64,000 bases of DNA from Variovorax fucosicus (GCF_030316825.1 NZ_JASZYU010000002.1:248001-312000), one strand, 5' to 3'. Numbered from the stretch's first letter, positions 29,279 to 39,908 are shown. Notes: a model not told the origin generated them from the sequence alone. Made by a program: numbers and translations.

Positions 29279-30220
29279 ATGTTTCGCTATATAGCTTCCC
29301 GCGCCGCCGGCATGGTCGTCGTGCTCGCGATCGTGGCGGTGCTGGTCTTCGTGCTCACGCGCGCGGCGTCGGGCGACCCAGTGTCGGTGCTGCTCGGCGA
29401 CCAGGCCACGGCGGCCGACATCGCCCGCGTGCAGAAGGAGTACGGCCTGGACAAGCCCCTGCCGGTGCAGTTCGGCTACTGGCTGCGCGAGGTGCTGCAG
29501 GGCAACCTGGGCCAGTCGATCTTTCTGCAGCGGCCGGTGACGCAGGCGCTGTGGGAGCGGGCCGAGCCGACCACGCTGCTGTCGCTGATGGCGGTGGCCA
29601 TCGCCGCACTGATCGGCCTGCCGTGCGGCATCGTCTCGGCGGTGTACCGCGGCAGCTGGATCGACCAGCTCTTCACCGGCATCGCGATGCTCGGCGCGAG
29701 CATTCCGAGCTTCTGGTTCGGCATCGTGCTGATCCAGCTGTTCGCGGTGTCGCTCGGCTGGTTTCCGGTGTCGGGCTACGGCGCACCCGATGCGGCCCTG
29801 GCCGAGCGCATCCACGCGCTGATCCTGCCGGCCACGGTGCTCGGCATCCTGAACTCGGCGCTCATCATCCGCTTCACGCGGGCATCGATGCTCGACGTGC
29901 TGGGCGAAGACTACGTGCGCACCGCGCGCTCCAAGGGCCTGTCTGAAACCGTGGTGGTGCTCAAGCACGCGCTGCGCAATGCGCTGGTGCCGATCGTCAC
30001 GGTTCTGGGCCTCACGGCCGCACTGATGATCGGCGGCGCGGTCGTCACCGAAACCGTGTTCGGGCTGCCGGGCGTCGGCAGCCTGGTGGTCAACGCCGTG
30101 CTGCGGCGCGACTACCCCGTGATCCAGGGCGCGCTGCTTGTCATTGCGGCGATCTACGTGCTCATCAACTTCTCGATCGACCTGCTCTACGCCGTCGTCG
30201 ACCCCCGTGTGAAAGTCTGA
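29279..30220 (+). CDS. Dipeptide-type ABC importer permease (DppB-like)
   Basis: A 313-residue permease with about six helices. It begins MFRYIASRAAGMVVVLAIV, has GDPVSVLLGDQA near the N-terminus and the conserved EDYVRTARSKGLSE loop that contacts the ATPases. It pairs with the DppC-like protein that follows. Confidence 0.95.
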   Translation: MFRYIASRAAGMVVVLAIVAVLVFVLTRAASGDPVSVLLGDQATAADIARVQKEYGLDKPLPVQFGYWLREVLQGNLGQSIFLQRPVTQALWERAEPTTLLSLMAVAIAALIGLPCGIVSAVYRGSWIDQLFTGIAMLGASIPSFWFGIVLIQLFAVSLGWFPVSGYGAPDAALAERIHALILPATVLGILNSALIIRFTRASMLDVLGEDYVRTARSKGLSETVVVLKHALRNALVPIVTVLGLTAALMIGGAVVTETVFGLPGVGSLVVNAVLRRDYPVIQGALLVIAAIYVLINFSIDLLYAVVDPRVKV

Positions 30221-30222
30221 CC

Positions 30223-31062
30223 ATGCAAATGCCTCGAATGTTGCGGCAACTGATGCACCGGCGCATCGTGATGGTCTCGGCGTTGGTGCTGCTGGTCATC
30301 GCGGTGCTGGCGATTGGCGCGCCCTGGTTCGTATCGGCCGACCCTAACGACACGGCCGTGCTGGATCGCCTCAAGGCGCCGAGCGCCGCGCACCTGATGG
30401 GCACCGACGAGCTTGGCCGCGACATGTACGCGCGCATCGTGCATGGCGCGCGCTACTCGCTGGCCATCGCGGCGCTCACGGCATTGGGCTCGGTGGTGTT
30501 CGGCACGCTGATCGGCCTGGTGGCCGGCTTCTTCCGCCGGCTCGACGCGCCGCTGATGCGTGTGGTCGACGCGATGATGTCCTTCCCCGACATCCTGCTG
30601 GCCATCGCGCTGGTCGCGATCCTCGGTGCCTCGCTCGGCAACGTGGTGCTGGCATTGGTGCTGGTGTACACGCCGCGCGTGGCCCGCGTGGTGCGGGCCT
30701 CCACGCTGGTGGTGCGCGAGCTGCTTTTCGTCGAGGCGGTGCGTGCACTGGGGGTGCGCACCTCGCGCATCCTGTGGCGCCACATCCTGCCGAACCTGAT
30801 GTCGCCGATCCTGGTGCAGGTCTCGTTCATCTTCGCCTACGCGATCCTGGCGGAGGCGGGGTTGTCGTTCCTCGGCGTCGGCGTGCCGCCCGAGATCCCG
30901 ACCTGGGGCACGATGGTCGCGGGCAGCCAGCAGTACGCGGATCGTGCTTTCTGGGTCGTGCTGTTCCCGGGGCTTGCGATCATCCTGACGGCGCTGTCGC
31001 TGCAATTGCTCGGGGACGGCGTGCGTGACCTCCTTGATCCCAAGTTGAAGAAGGCGGCCTAG
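30223..31062 (+). CDS. Dipeptide-type ABC importer permease (DppC-like)
   Basis: A 279-residue permease. Hallmarks are HLMGTDELGRDMYARIVHGARYSL and the coupling loop with EAVRALGVRTSRILWRHILPN. It starts two bases after the DppB-like gene. A 340-base gap with structured repeats separates it from the ATPase genes, which is unusual for a DppBCDF operon. Confidence 0.95.
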   Translation: MQMPRMLRQLMHRRIVMVSALVLLVIAVLAIGAPWFVSADPNDTAVLDRLKAPSAAHLMGTDELGRDMYARIVHGARYSLAIAALTALGSVVFGTLIGLVAGFFRRLDAPLMRVVDAMMSFPDILLAIALVAILGASLGNVVLALVLVYTPRVARVVRASTLVVRELLFVEAVRALGVRTSRILWRHILPNLMSPILVQVSFIFAYAILAEAGLSFLGVGVPPEIPTWGTMVAGSQQYADRAFWVVLFPGLAIILTALSLQLLGDGVRDLLDPKLKKAA

Positions 31063-31103
31063 ATGCTTCTTCTTGATCAGTTCACAGGGGCTTGTTCGGG
31101 GCG

Positions 31104-31199
31104 GGATCACGCCGACGGCGTGCTCTGCTCCGCGAATGTCCCCCGGCCTGCGGCCTCCTCCTTTATTTCGCTGCGCAGAGCACACCATCGGCGTGATCC
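31104..31199 (-). repeat. Structured repeat element A (25-bp stem, 46-base conserved core)
   Basis: Arms 31104-31128 and 31175-31199 pair over 25 positions. Read on the minus strand the only two non-Watson-Crick positions are G-U pairs. The core, minus strand, runs GCAGCGAAATAAAGGAGGAG, then an inner hairpin GGCC-GCA-GGCC, then GGGGGACATTCGCGGA. The core is nearly identical to element B although the outer arms are unrelated in sequence. Confidence 0.8.
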
Positions 31200-31242
31200 G
31201 TCAGAGCGGTGGTTCATCGCCGAACACAACGCAGCGTCACCC

Positions 31243-31336
31243 GTGCCGAGGGCATCGGGTGCTCCCCGCAGCGAAATAAAGGAGGAGCCGAAGGCGGGGG
31301 ACATTCGCGGAGGGGAGTACCCGGTGTCCTCGGCAC
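31243..31336 (+). repeat. Structured repeat element B (25-bp stem, 44-base conserved core)
   Basis: Arms 31243-31267 and 31312-31336 pair over 25 positions on the plus strand, with three G-U pairs and no true mismatch. The core 31268-31311 matches element A except in the inner hairpin, which is GCC-GAA-GGC here. Different arms with preserved pairing around the same core point to selection for structure. Confidence 0.8.
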
Positions 31337-31402
31337 GCACCCCGAACAGCCGACCGCAATACAACCACCCGGCAACTCAACACGTCCGCGGGAGCCGCTG
31401 AA

Positions 31403-32436
<1,034 letters not shown>

Positions 32437-32440
<4 letters not shown>

Positions 32441-33420
32441 ACGACATGACTGCAACGCCCCTGATCGAAGTGCGCCGCCTCAAGAAGTACTTCGGGTCCG
32501 GCACGCGTCCGGTGCGTGCGGTGGACGACGTGTCGTTCGCGATCCGCGCCGGCGAAACGCTGGGCCTCGTCGGCGAGTCGGGTTCGGGCAAGAGCACCAT
32601 CGGCCGCACCGTGCTGCGCCTGGTGGAGCGCACCGACGGCGAGGTGTTCTACCGCGGCGAAGACATCGGCAAGTTCTCCGGCGAACGCATGCGCAAGCTG
32701 CGCAGCAAGCTGCAGATCATCTTTCAGGATCCGTACGCGAGCCTGAACCCGAAGATGCGCATCCGCGCGATCCTGGCCGAGGCGCTCTCCACGCACGGGC
32801 TGCACAAGGGCGCCGCCGCGCGCGACAAGCGCATCGCCGAACTGCTCGAAACCGTGGGCCTGCGGCCCGAGCACGCGAGCCGCTTCCCGCACGAGTTCTC
32901 GGGCGGGCAGCGCCAGCGCATCGGCGTGGCGCGCGCGCTCGCGGTGGAGCCCGAGTTCATCGTGGCCGACGAGCCGCTGTCGGCGCTCGACGTCTCGATC
33001 CAGGCGCAGGTCATCAACCTGCTGGCCGACCTGCGCGAGCGCCTGTCGCTCACCATGCTCTTCATCTCGCACGACCTCGACGTGGTCGAGTACCTGTGCG
33101 ACCGCGTCGTGGTGCTGTACCTCGGCAAGGTGATGGAGGTGGCGACCACGGCCGCGCTGTTCGAGCGCCCGACGCATCCCTACACGCAGGCGCTGCTGGC
33201 CGCGAGCCCCAAGCCCGATCCGCTGCAGCCGACCGGGCACGTGGCGCTCAAGGGCGACATCCCGAGCCCGATCGCGCCGCCCTCGGGCTGCGTGTTCCGA
33301 ACGCGTTGCCCGCACGCGATCGAAGCCTGCGCGCAGACCGTGCCGCCGCTGGTCGAAATCGCGCCGGGACATCATCGCGCCTGCATCCGCACCGATCTCC
33401 TGGCGCACACTGCCGCATGA
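32437..33420 (+). CDS. Dipeptide-type ABC importer ATPase (DppF/OppF-like)
   Basis: A 327-residue ATPase overlapping its partner by ATGA. Walker [26 protein letters not shown], signature [15 protein letters not shown], Walker [12 protein letters not shown], and a C-terminal [14 protein letters not shown] extension. It completes the importer. Confidence 0.95.
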
Positions 33421-34727
33421 CATCCATGACCGAACCGAATACGAAAGACTTTCTCGACCCGCTGCTGGACAACGGCTACAAGGGCTACCCGCGCACGCAG
33501 CCGGCACGCCGCCGCAGCGACATCGGCGCCGCCGGCTGGAACATGCTGGCCGGCGACCTGCCGCTGCCGCTGGCGGTGCTCAAGCGCGAGGCGCTCGAAC
33601 ACAACCTGGCCTGGATGCAGGCGCGCGTGCGCGAGTGGGGCGTGGACTTCGCGCCGCACGGCAAGACCACGATGTCGCCACAGCTCTTTCGCCGCCAGCT
33701 CGATGCCGGCGCCTGGGGCATCACCTTCGCCACGGTCACCCAGCTCGCGGTCGGCGTGGCCGCAGGCGCGCGCCGCACGCTCATTGCCAACCAGGTGGTG
33801 AGCGACGAAGACCTCGGCGGCATCCAGCGGCTGCTCAGCGCCAACGAAGGCCTGCGCATCGTGTTCCTGATCGACTCGCCGGCGCAGCTGGCGCTGATCG
33901 ACGACTGGGCCGCGCGCCATCCGGAAAGCGTGCCGTTCGAGGTGATGCTGGAGATGGGCATCGAAGGGGCGCGCACCGGCTGCCGCACGCACGCGCAGGC
34001 GGTGCAACTGGCCCGCAGCGCGCGCGAGAGCAGCGCGGTGCGGCTGGTCGGCATCGAGTGCTACGAAGGGCAGGGCGCGACCGGCGACAGCGCGGCCGAC
34101 CGTGCCTACACCGACACGCTGATGGATCGCGTCGACGCCGTCGCGCGCGAAGCCGTGGCCAACGGCTGGTTCGAGTGCGACGAGGTGCTGGTGTCGGCCG
34201 GCGGCTCCGCCATCTACGACATCGTCTCGACCCGCCTCACGCCCGCACTCGGCAAGCCGGTGCGCGGCCTGCTGCGCTCGGGCTGCTACGTCACGCACGA
34301 CCATGGCACCTACCAGCGCTACCAGGTGGCGATCGACGCGCGCCTGGGCTGCGATTGCGGCGAAAGCCTGCGCGCGGCGATGGAGGTGTGGGCCACGGTG
34401 CAGTCGCGGCCCGAGCCCGGGCTCGCGATCGTCGCGATGGGCAAGCGCGACGTGTCCTTCGACCTGTCGATGCCGGTGCCGATCGCACGCGCGGCCCGCG
34501 GCGCGACGGCGACCTCGGCCGTGCCGCCGGGCTGGCACGTCAGCGCGCTGAACGATCAGCACGGCTACCTGCGCTGGAATGCGGACGAGGAGGCGCTGGC
34601 GCCGGTGGTCGGCGAACGCGTCGGCTTCGGCATTTCACACCCCTGCACCACCTTCGACAAATGGCACTGGATGCCGGTGGTCGAAGACGACTACCGTGTG
34701 ACAGACGCGGTGTCGATGCACTTCTGA
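33417..34727 (+). CDS. D-serine dehydratase-like PLP enzyme (amino acid deaminase)
   Basis: 436 residues. An alanine-racemase-like N-terminal barrel carries the PLP lysine K83 (FAPHGKTTMSPQ). The C-terminal domain has the metal-binding HPCTTFDKW near residues 408-416, as in eukaryotic-type D-serine dehydratase and D-threonine aldolase relatives. It probably eliminates ammonia from D-serine, D-threonine or similar D-amino acids. The start overlaps the transporter stop (ATGA). Divergent ridA would deal with the enamine product. Exact substrate is inferred. Confidence 0.85.
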   Translation: MTSMTEPNTKDFLDPLLDNGYKGYPRTQPARRRSDIGAAGWNMLAGDLPLPLAVLKREALEHNLAWMQARVREWGVDFAPHGKTTMSPQLFRRQLDAGAWGITFATVTQLAVGVAAGARRTLIANQVVSDEDLGGIQRLLSANEGLRIVFLIDSPAQLALIDDWAARHPESVPFEVMLEMGIEGARTGCRTHAQAVQLARSARESSAVRLVGIECYEGQGATGDSAADRAYTDTLMDRVDAVAREAVANGWFECDEVLVSAGGSAIYDIVSTRLTPALGKPVRGLLRSGCYVTHDHGTYQRYQVAIDARLGCDCGESLRAAMEVWATVQSRPEPGLAIVAMGKRDVSFDLSMPVPIARAARGATATSAVPPGWHVSALNDQHGYLRWNADEEALAPVVGERVGFGISHPCTTFDKWHWMPVVEDDYRVTDAVSMHF

Positions 34728-35641
34728 TGGCAGCCATGACCCTCTCCCTGCTTCAGCGCGTGGCCGAGATCCGCAGCAGTGCGCCGGCGACGCGGCGGGC
34801 GATCCTCGACCTGATCCTCGAAGACCCGGATCGCGTGCTCGAGGAGAACTTCGAAATGCTGGCCGAGCGTTCGCGCAGCTCGGTGCCCACCATCATGCGC
34901 ACCTGCCGCGACCTCGGCTTTGCCGGCCTGCGCGAGTTCAAGCTCGCGCTCGCGCAGGAACTCGCACTCGGCGGCTCGCCGCTGCACCGCCGCGTCAACA
35001 TCGAGGACGCGGCCGGCGACGTGGTCGCGAAGATCGTGCGCAGCGCGGCCGCCTCGGTGTCCGGCGTGCGCAACCAGCTCGACATGGCCGTGCTCGACGG
35101 CGCCGTGGCCGCCATCGCCGCCGCGCCGCATGTCGATCTGTACGGCGCCGGCGCCACCTCCTGGTTCATGGCCAGCGACCTGCAGGCGCGCCTGTTCCGG
35201 CTCGGCCTGTCGGCCAACGCCTGGTCGGACTACCACCTGCAGCAGGTGGCGGGTGCGGCGCAGCGCCCGGGTGGCGTGGTCATCGCGATCTCGCACGTCG
35301 GCGGCATGCCGTCGCTGCTCGATGCCATCGACATCGCGCGCGGCCAGGGCGCCAAGGTGGTCGCGCTTACGCGGCCCGGCACGGCGCTGGCCGCCAAGGC
35401 CGATTTCCTGCTCGGGCTTTCGGTGCCCGACGACGCCGTGATGCATGTCGGCATCGACGCCTACCTCGCGCACCTCACCATGATCGAGATCCTCACCGTG
35501 CTGGTGGCGCAGCGCCGCGGCGACCCGGCCGTGCAGCGGCTGCAGCGTGCGCGCGAAGCCTTCCGGCGCCACGGCATCGATGCGAGCACCCATCCGCTGC
35601 AGAGCTGGGATGGCGGCGGCATCGGGAGCGATGCGCCATGA
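34727..35641 (+). CDS. RpiR-family transcriptional regulator (HTH plus SIS domain)
   Basis: 304 residues. The N-terminal RpiR helix-turn-helix (ERSRSSVPTIMRTCRDLGFAG) is at about 45-70 and a SIS ligand domain at about 125-255 (DLYGAGATSWFMASDL, VVIAISHVGGMPSLLDAI). The ATG overlaps the deaminase stop (TGATG); an alternative ATG follows at 34736. RpiR proteins sense phosphosugars or amino-acid-derived ligands. It probably controls this operon through the TGAAA-N5-TTTCA sites. Confidence 0.92.
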   Translation: MAAMTLSLLQRVAEIRSSAPATRRAILDLILEDPDRVLEENFEMLAERSRSSVPTIMRTCRDLGFAGLREFKLALAQELALGGSPLHRRVNIEDAAGDVVAKIVRSAAASVSGVRNQLDMAVLDGAVAAIAAAPHVDLYGAGATSWFMASDLQARLFRLGLSANAWSDYHLQQVAGAAQRPGGVVIAISHVGGMPSLLDAIDIARGQGAKVVALTRPGTALAAKADFLLGLSVPDDAVMHVGIDAYLAHLTMIEILTVLVAQRRGDPAVQRLQRAREAFRRHGIDASTHPLQSWDGGGIGSDAP

Positions 35642-37101
35642 GCAGGCCCGTGCTGCTCGAGGCGGGACTGGTGATCGACGGTTCCGGCGGCCCGGCCTGG
35701 CCGGGCGACGTGCTGCTGGCCGGCGACCGCATCGTGGCGCTCGGCGAGGGCCTGCGCGAGCGGCTGCCCGAAGGCATGGCAGCGCAAGACATCGATGTCG
35801 TCGACTGTCGCGGCAAGGTCATCGCACCCGGCTTCATCGACGTCCACACGCACGACGACGCGATCGTGCTGCGCGACCCACTGTGCCTGCCCAAGGTCTC
35901 GCAGGGCATCACGACCGTGGTCACCGGCAACTGCGGCATCTCGCTCGCGCCGTACCGCACACCGCAATCGAAGCCGCCGCTCACGCTGCTCGGCGCCGAT
36001 TCTTTCCGGCATGCGTCGATGGCGTCGTACCGCGCCGCGGTCGATGCGGCGCAGCCTGCGCTCAACGTGGCGGCGCTGGTCGGCCACACCACGCTGCGCT
36101 TCGCGGCGATGGCGGCACTCGACCGGCCCGCCAACGCCGACGAGGCCGCGCACATGGCCGCGCTGCTCGATGCCTGCATGGCCGAGGGCGCGCACGGGCT
36201 TTCTTCGGGCCTGTTCTACGAAGAGGCATTCCAGGCGCCGGCCGAGGAGGTCACGGCGCTTGCACGCATCGTCGCGCGCCACGGTGGCGTCTACGCGACG
36301 CACCTGCGCAGCGAAATGGCGGCCATCATCGAGGCGCTGCACGAGGCCGGCGACACGGCGTTCGGCGCCGGCGTGCCGCTCGTCATCTCGCACCACAAAT
36401 GCGCCGGCCCGGCCAACTGGGGCCGCACGAAAGAGACGCTGCCGCTGATCGAAGCGCTGGCGCAGCGCCAGCCCATCGCGATGGACGTCTATCCCTATGT
36501 TGCCGGCTCGACCGTGCTGCGCGAAGACCTGGTCGACGGCGTGATCGATGTGCTGCTGACCTGGTCGGATCCGCACCCCGGCATGACCGGCCGCCTGCTG
36601 TCCGACATCGCCGCCGAATGGAGCGTCGACCAGAAGGAAGCCTGCCGGCGCCTGCAACCGGGCGGCGCCTGCTACTTCCAGATGCAGGAGGAGGACGTGG
36701 AGCGCGTCATCGCACATCCGCTCACGATGATCGGCAGCGATGGCCTGCCGCACGACCGGCATCCGCATCCGCGCCTGTGGGGCGCGTTCCCGCGCGTGCT
36801 GGCGCGCTACTGGCGCGAGCGCCGCCTGTTCACGCTCGAGCAGGCCATCCACAAGATGACCGGCATGACCGCGCGCAATCTGCGCATCGCCGACCGGGGC
36901 CTGCTGCGCGTCGGCGCCATGGCCGATGTGGTGGTGTTCGACCCCGAGACCGTGCGCGACACCGCCACCTACGATCAGCCGCACGGCGTCAGCGAAGGCA
37001 TCGTGCAGGTGTTCGTCAACGGAGCGTGCGCCTACCGCGGCGGCGAGGCGCGCGTGCTGGCGCGGGCCGGGCGCATGCTGACGCGCGCTGGCGCAGCCTG
37101 A
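35638..37101 (+). CDS. D-aminoacylase / N-acyl-D-amino-acid deacylase family amidohydrolase
   Basis: A 487-residue metal-dependent hydrolase of the D-aminoacylase group. PGFIDVHTHDD carries H70 and H72, VTGNCG carries the metal-ligand C99, and SHHK and GSDG provide the later ligands. It removes acyl groups from N-acyl-D-amino acids. Overlap with the RpiR gene by ATGA places it in the same operon as the importer and D-amino-acid deaminase. Confidence 0.93.
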   Translation: MSRPVLLEAGLVIDGSGGPAWPGDVLLAGDRIVALGEGLRERLPEGMAAQDIDVVDCRGKVIAPGFIDVHTHDDAIVLRDPLCLPKVSQGITTVVTGNCGISLAPYRTPQSKPPLTLLGADSFRHASMASYRAAVDAAQPALNVAALVGHTTLRFAAMAALDRPANADEAAHMAALLDACMAEGAHGLSSGLFYEEAFQAPAEEVTALARIVARHGGVYATHLRSEMAAIIEALHEAGDTAFGAGVPLVISHHKCAGPANWGRTKETLPLIEALAQRQPIAMDVYPYVAGSTVLREDLVDGVIDVLLTWSDPHPGMTGRLLSDIAAEWSVDQKEACRRLQPGGACYFQMQEEDVERVIAHPLTMIGSDGLPHDRHPHPRLWGAFPRVLARYWRERRLFTLEQAIHKMTGMTARNLRIADRGLLRVGAMADVVVFDPETVRDTATYDQPHGVSEGIVQVFVNGACAYRGGEARVLARAGRMLTRAGAA

Positions 37102-37860
37102 TCAGCCTGCGATCGAATAGCCGCCGTCGACCGGTATCGCGGTGCCGGTCAGAAAGTCCGACGCCGCGCTGGCGAGGAACACCGCGATGCCGGCCAGATC
37201 CTTCGGCTGGCCCCAGCGGCCGGCCGCGGTGCGCGCGATCACGCGTTCGTGCAGGCCAGGAACCTGGGTGCGGGCGTTGTCGGTCAGGGCGGTCTGGATC
37301 CAGCCCGGCAGCACCGCGTTGACCTGGATGTTGTCGACGGCCCAGGCGACCGCCATCGACTTGGTGAGCTGCACGATGCCGCCTTTGCTGGCGCTGTAGA
37401 CCGGCGCGAACGACGCGCCGAAGATCGACATCATCGAGCCGATATTGATGATCTTGCCGCCGCCCGCAGCCTTGAGCTGCGGGTATGCGGCGCGGCAGCA
37501 CAGGAAGGCGCTGGTGAGGTTGGTGTCCATCACCTGATGCCACTCGGCCAGCGAGAGCTGGTCTGGCGGCTTGCGCACATTGATGCCGGCGTTGTTGACG
37601 AGGATGTCGAGCCGGCCGCACCGCTCGGCCAGTTGCGCGAACAGGGCGGTGACCGCAGCCTCGTCGGTCACGTCCGCCGCGAGCGCGAACGCATCGCTGC
37701 CGAGCGCCTTGAGCGCATCGACCGCCGCCGCCGACTTCTGCGCATTGCGCGCCGCGATTACCACGCGCGCCCCGGCCTGCGCCAGGCCTTCTGCCATGCC
37801 AAGGCCGATGCCCCCGTTGCCGCCGGTGACCAGCGCGACCTTGCCTTCAAGATTGAACAT
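37102..37860 (-). CDS. Short-chain dehydrogenase/reductase
   Basis: A 252-residue classical SDR with NAD(P) motif TGGNGGIG near residue 13, NNAG, catalytic Ser (NIGSMMS) and YSASK. It resembles gluconate/glucose or 3-oxoacyl reductases; the substrate cannot be assigned. It converges with the aminoacylase gene: the two stops are adjacent with no gap. Confidence 0.88.
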   Translation of the reverse strand: MFNLEGKVALVTGGNGGIGLGMAEGLAQAGARVVIAARNAQKSAAAVDALKALGSDAFALAADVTDEAAVTALFAQLAERCGRLDILVNNAGINVRKPPDQLSLAEWHQVMDTNLTSAFLCCRAAYPQLKAAGGGKIINIGSMMSIFGASFAPVYSASKGGIVQLTKSMAVAWAVDNIQVNAVLPGWIQTALTDNARTQVPGLHERVIARTAAGRWGQPKDLAGIAVFLASAASDFLTGTAIPVDGGYSIAG

Positions 37861-37884
37861 CGGTGCGTGCAGCCTGGAGGCGAC

Positions 37885-38925
37885 CTACAGAATTCTGTTG
37901 AACCAGAACAGCGAGAGCCCGGCCGACAGCAGCACCAGAACGGCGGCGCCGAGGGCAAACAGCGCCGAGACTTCGGTTTCCTTCTTCTCGACGGTCAGGC
38001 GGGAGCTCAGGGTGGAGTAGACCTTCTTGAGGTCGTCCGCCGACCCGGCGTAGTAGTACTCGGCCTGGGTCTTGTTGGCCACCGCCTTGAGCGCTTCTTC
38101 GTCGAGCCGCACGCGCATCGACCAGCCTTCGAAACCGATGGTCTCGCCATCGACCGTGCCGATGCCGACCGTGTAGACGCGCACGCCGCGGTCGGCCGCC
38201 GCCTTGGCCGCGTCGAGCGGGTCGACGCCGGTGGTGCGCTGGCCGTCGGTCAGCATGATGATCGCGGCCGAGGTGTAGGAGCCCGGTGCCACCGGCGTGA
38301 ACTCCTTGGGGCCGCCCTTGCCGGCCTGCTCGATCGCCACGCCGCGCTGGCGGTTCTGCGGACCGAACTGCGAAACGTCGATGCCGGCGTCCGGGAACAG
38401 CGCTGCGAGCGACACCACGATCGCGTTGCCGGTGGCGGTGGCGCGCTGCAGCTGGAACGCGTCGATGGCGGTCACCAGGTCGTCGCGGTTCACCGTCGGC
38501 AACTGCGCCACCGTGGCGCTGCCGGCAAAGGCGACGATGCCGACCTTCACGTTGCGCGGCAAGTCCTTGATGAAGCCCTTGGCCGCTTCCTGCGCCGCCA
38601 CCAGGCGGTTCGGCTGCACGTCGGTTGCGCGCATGCTGCCCGACACGTCCATCGCCAGGATGATGGTCTGCTGGTTGGTCGGCAGCAGCACCACGGCCAT
38701 GGGCCGGGCGGCCGCGACGAGCAGCGCCGCCATGGCAAGGAGGAACAGCAAGGGCGGAATGTGGCGGCGCACGCTCTGGCCGGCGCCCATGGCTTCGCGC
38801 ACGATCGACAGGCTGGCGTAGCGCAGCGCCAGCTTTTTCTTGCGCCGCATCAGCCAGACATACATCAGCACCAGCAGCGGCAGCGCGAGCAGGAGCCAGA
38901 GGAACTGGGGCCAGAGAAAATTCAT
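37885..38925 (-). CDS. VWA-domain membrane protein (BatA-like)
   Basis: 346 residues. An N-terminal BatA region with two helices (MNFLWPQFLWLLLALPLLVL) is followed by a von Willebrand A domain with the metal-site motif DVSGSM (about residue 90), then a C-terminal membrane helix. It forms the usual MoxR-DUF58-VWA set with the two upstream genes, thought to act in envelope protein maturation or chaperoning. Its ATG overlaps the DUF58 gene stop. Confidence 0.9.
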   Translation of the reverse strand: MNFLWPQFLWLLLALPLLVLMYVWLMRRKKKLALRYASLSIVREAMGAGQSVRRHIPPLLFLLAMAALLVAAARPMAVVLLPTNQQTIILAMDVSGSMRATDVQPNRLVAAQEAAKGFIKDLPRNVKVGIVAFAGSATVAQLPTVNRDDLVTAIDAFQLQRATATGNAIVVSLAALFPDAGIDVSQFGPQNRQRGVAIEQAGKGGPKEFTPVAPGSYTSAAIIMLTDGQRTTGVDPLDAAKAAADRGVRVYTVGIGTVDGETIGFEGWSMRVRLDEEALKAVANKTQAEYYYAGSADDLKKVYSTLSSRLTVEKKETEVSALFALGAAVLVLLSAGLSLFWFNRIL

Positions 38926-39908
38926 GCTGCCACCGCTTTCAGGTTGGCCGCGCTGCCGGCGCGCACGCGGCGCTTGCGCATGTCGGCAAAGCGCACGATC
39001 GACTCGACCAGGTCGTCCGCGGTCGAGAGTTCCAGCGCATCGACACCGGCCCTGGCCAGCGCAGCACGCAGGGTGGCTTCGCGCTCGGCCGCCAGGCGCG
39101 CGAAGCGCTTGCGGAAGCCGGCGTCATGCGTGTCGACCCAGAGCTGTTCGCCGGTTTCGGCATCGGTCAGCGGCACCAGGCCGAGGTCAGGCAGTTCGAG
39201 CTCGAGCGGGTCGTACAGCCGCACCGCCACCACCTCGTGCCGCTGCGCCAGCAGGCCCAGCGGCGTTTCCCAGCCGGGCTCGCTCAGAAAATCGGACACC
39301 ACGAACACGGTGGAGCGGCGTGGCATCAGCATGGCGGCCGACTGAAGCAGGTCGGCCAGCCGCGTCATGCCCCGGCCGGGACGCAGTGCGGCCGCGCGGC
39401 GCTCCATCGAGTGCAGCAGGTGCAGCACATGGCGGCGCCCGCTGCGCGGCGGAATCACCGCTTCGAGGTCGTTACCGTAGACCAGCGCGCCGACGCGGTT
39501 GCCATGCCGCGTGAGCAGCCGGGCCAGCACGCCGACGAAGCCGGCCGAGATCTCGCGCTTGGCCCTGAGGCCGGAGCCGAAGTCGACCGAACGGCTCAGG
39601 TCGAGCACGAACCAGGCCGCCATCTCGCGGTCTTCGGTGAACACCCGCACGTGCGGCACCTGCAGCCGCGCGGTGACGTTCCAGTCGATGTGCCGGACGT
39701 CGTCGTGGTGCTGGTATTCGCGCAGGTCAGCCAGATCCAGCCCGGTGCCGCGCATCAGCGTGCGGTAGTCGCCCTGCAGCAGGCCGTCGAGCCGGCGGAT
39801 GACCGTCCACTCGAGCCGGCGCAGCGCGCGCTCGGCGCCCATCGGCGGCAACGCATCGTTGGCCGCGACGTCTGCGGAAGGGGGTTGCCTACGCCACCAG
39901 CTTTTCAT
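38922..39908 (-). CDS. DUF58 domain protein
   Basis: A 328-residue protein with the DUF58 hallmark DLREYQHHDDVRHIDWNVTAR and a degenerate VWA-like region (WFVLDLSRSVDFGS). It probably works with the MoxR ATPase and BatA-like protein. The ATG at 39908 overlaps the MoxR gene by 20 bases; a later ATG at 39842 would avoid this. Confidence 0.9.
   Translation of the reverse strand: MKSWWRRQPPSADVAANDALPPMGAERALRRLEWTVIRRLDGLLQGDYRTLMRGTGLDLADLREYQHHDDVRHIDWNVTARLQVPHVRVFTEDREMAAWFVLDLSRSVDFGSGLRAKREISAGFVGVLARLLTRHGNRVGALVYGNDLEAVIPPRSGRRHVLHLLHSMERRAAALRPGRGMTRLADLLQSAAMLMPRRSTVFVVSDFLSEPGWETPLGLLAQRHEVVAVRLYDPLELELPDLGLVPLTDAETGEQLWVDTHDAGFRKRFARLAAEREATLRAALARAGVDALELSTADDLVESIVRFADMRKRRVRAGSAANLKAVAA

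Larger units (their letters stand above)
31063..31402. other. 340-base gene-free gap inside the importer operon, holding two structured repeats
   Basis: No supportable gene is visible. Small frames here are low-quality and simply read through the repeats. The gap contains two elements (31104-31199 and 31243-31336) in opposite orientation, separated by 43 bases. It lies between the permease and ATPase genes of one transporter, so it may affect transcription or message stability across the operon. Confidence 0.8.

Noticed and set aside
31073..31401. Several small open frames in the gap between the permease and ATPase genes
   Set aside because: They read through the structured repeats in different frames, lack ribosome-binding sites and match no family.
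31063..31402. The inverted repeats here as a CRISPR array or insertion sequence
   Set aside because: Only two units, in opposite orientation, with no regular spacers, no cas genes and no transposase.
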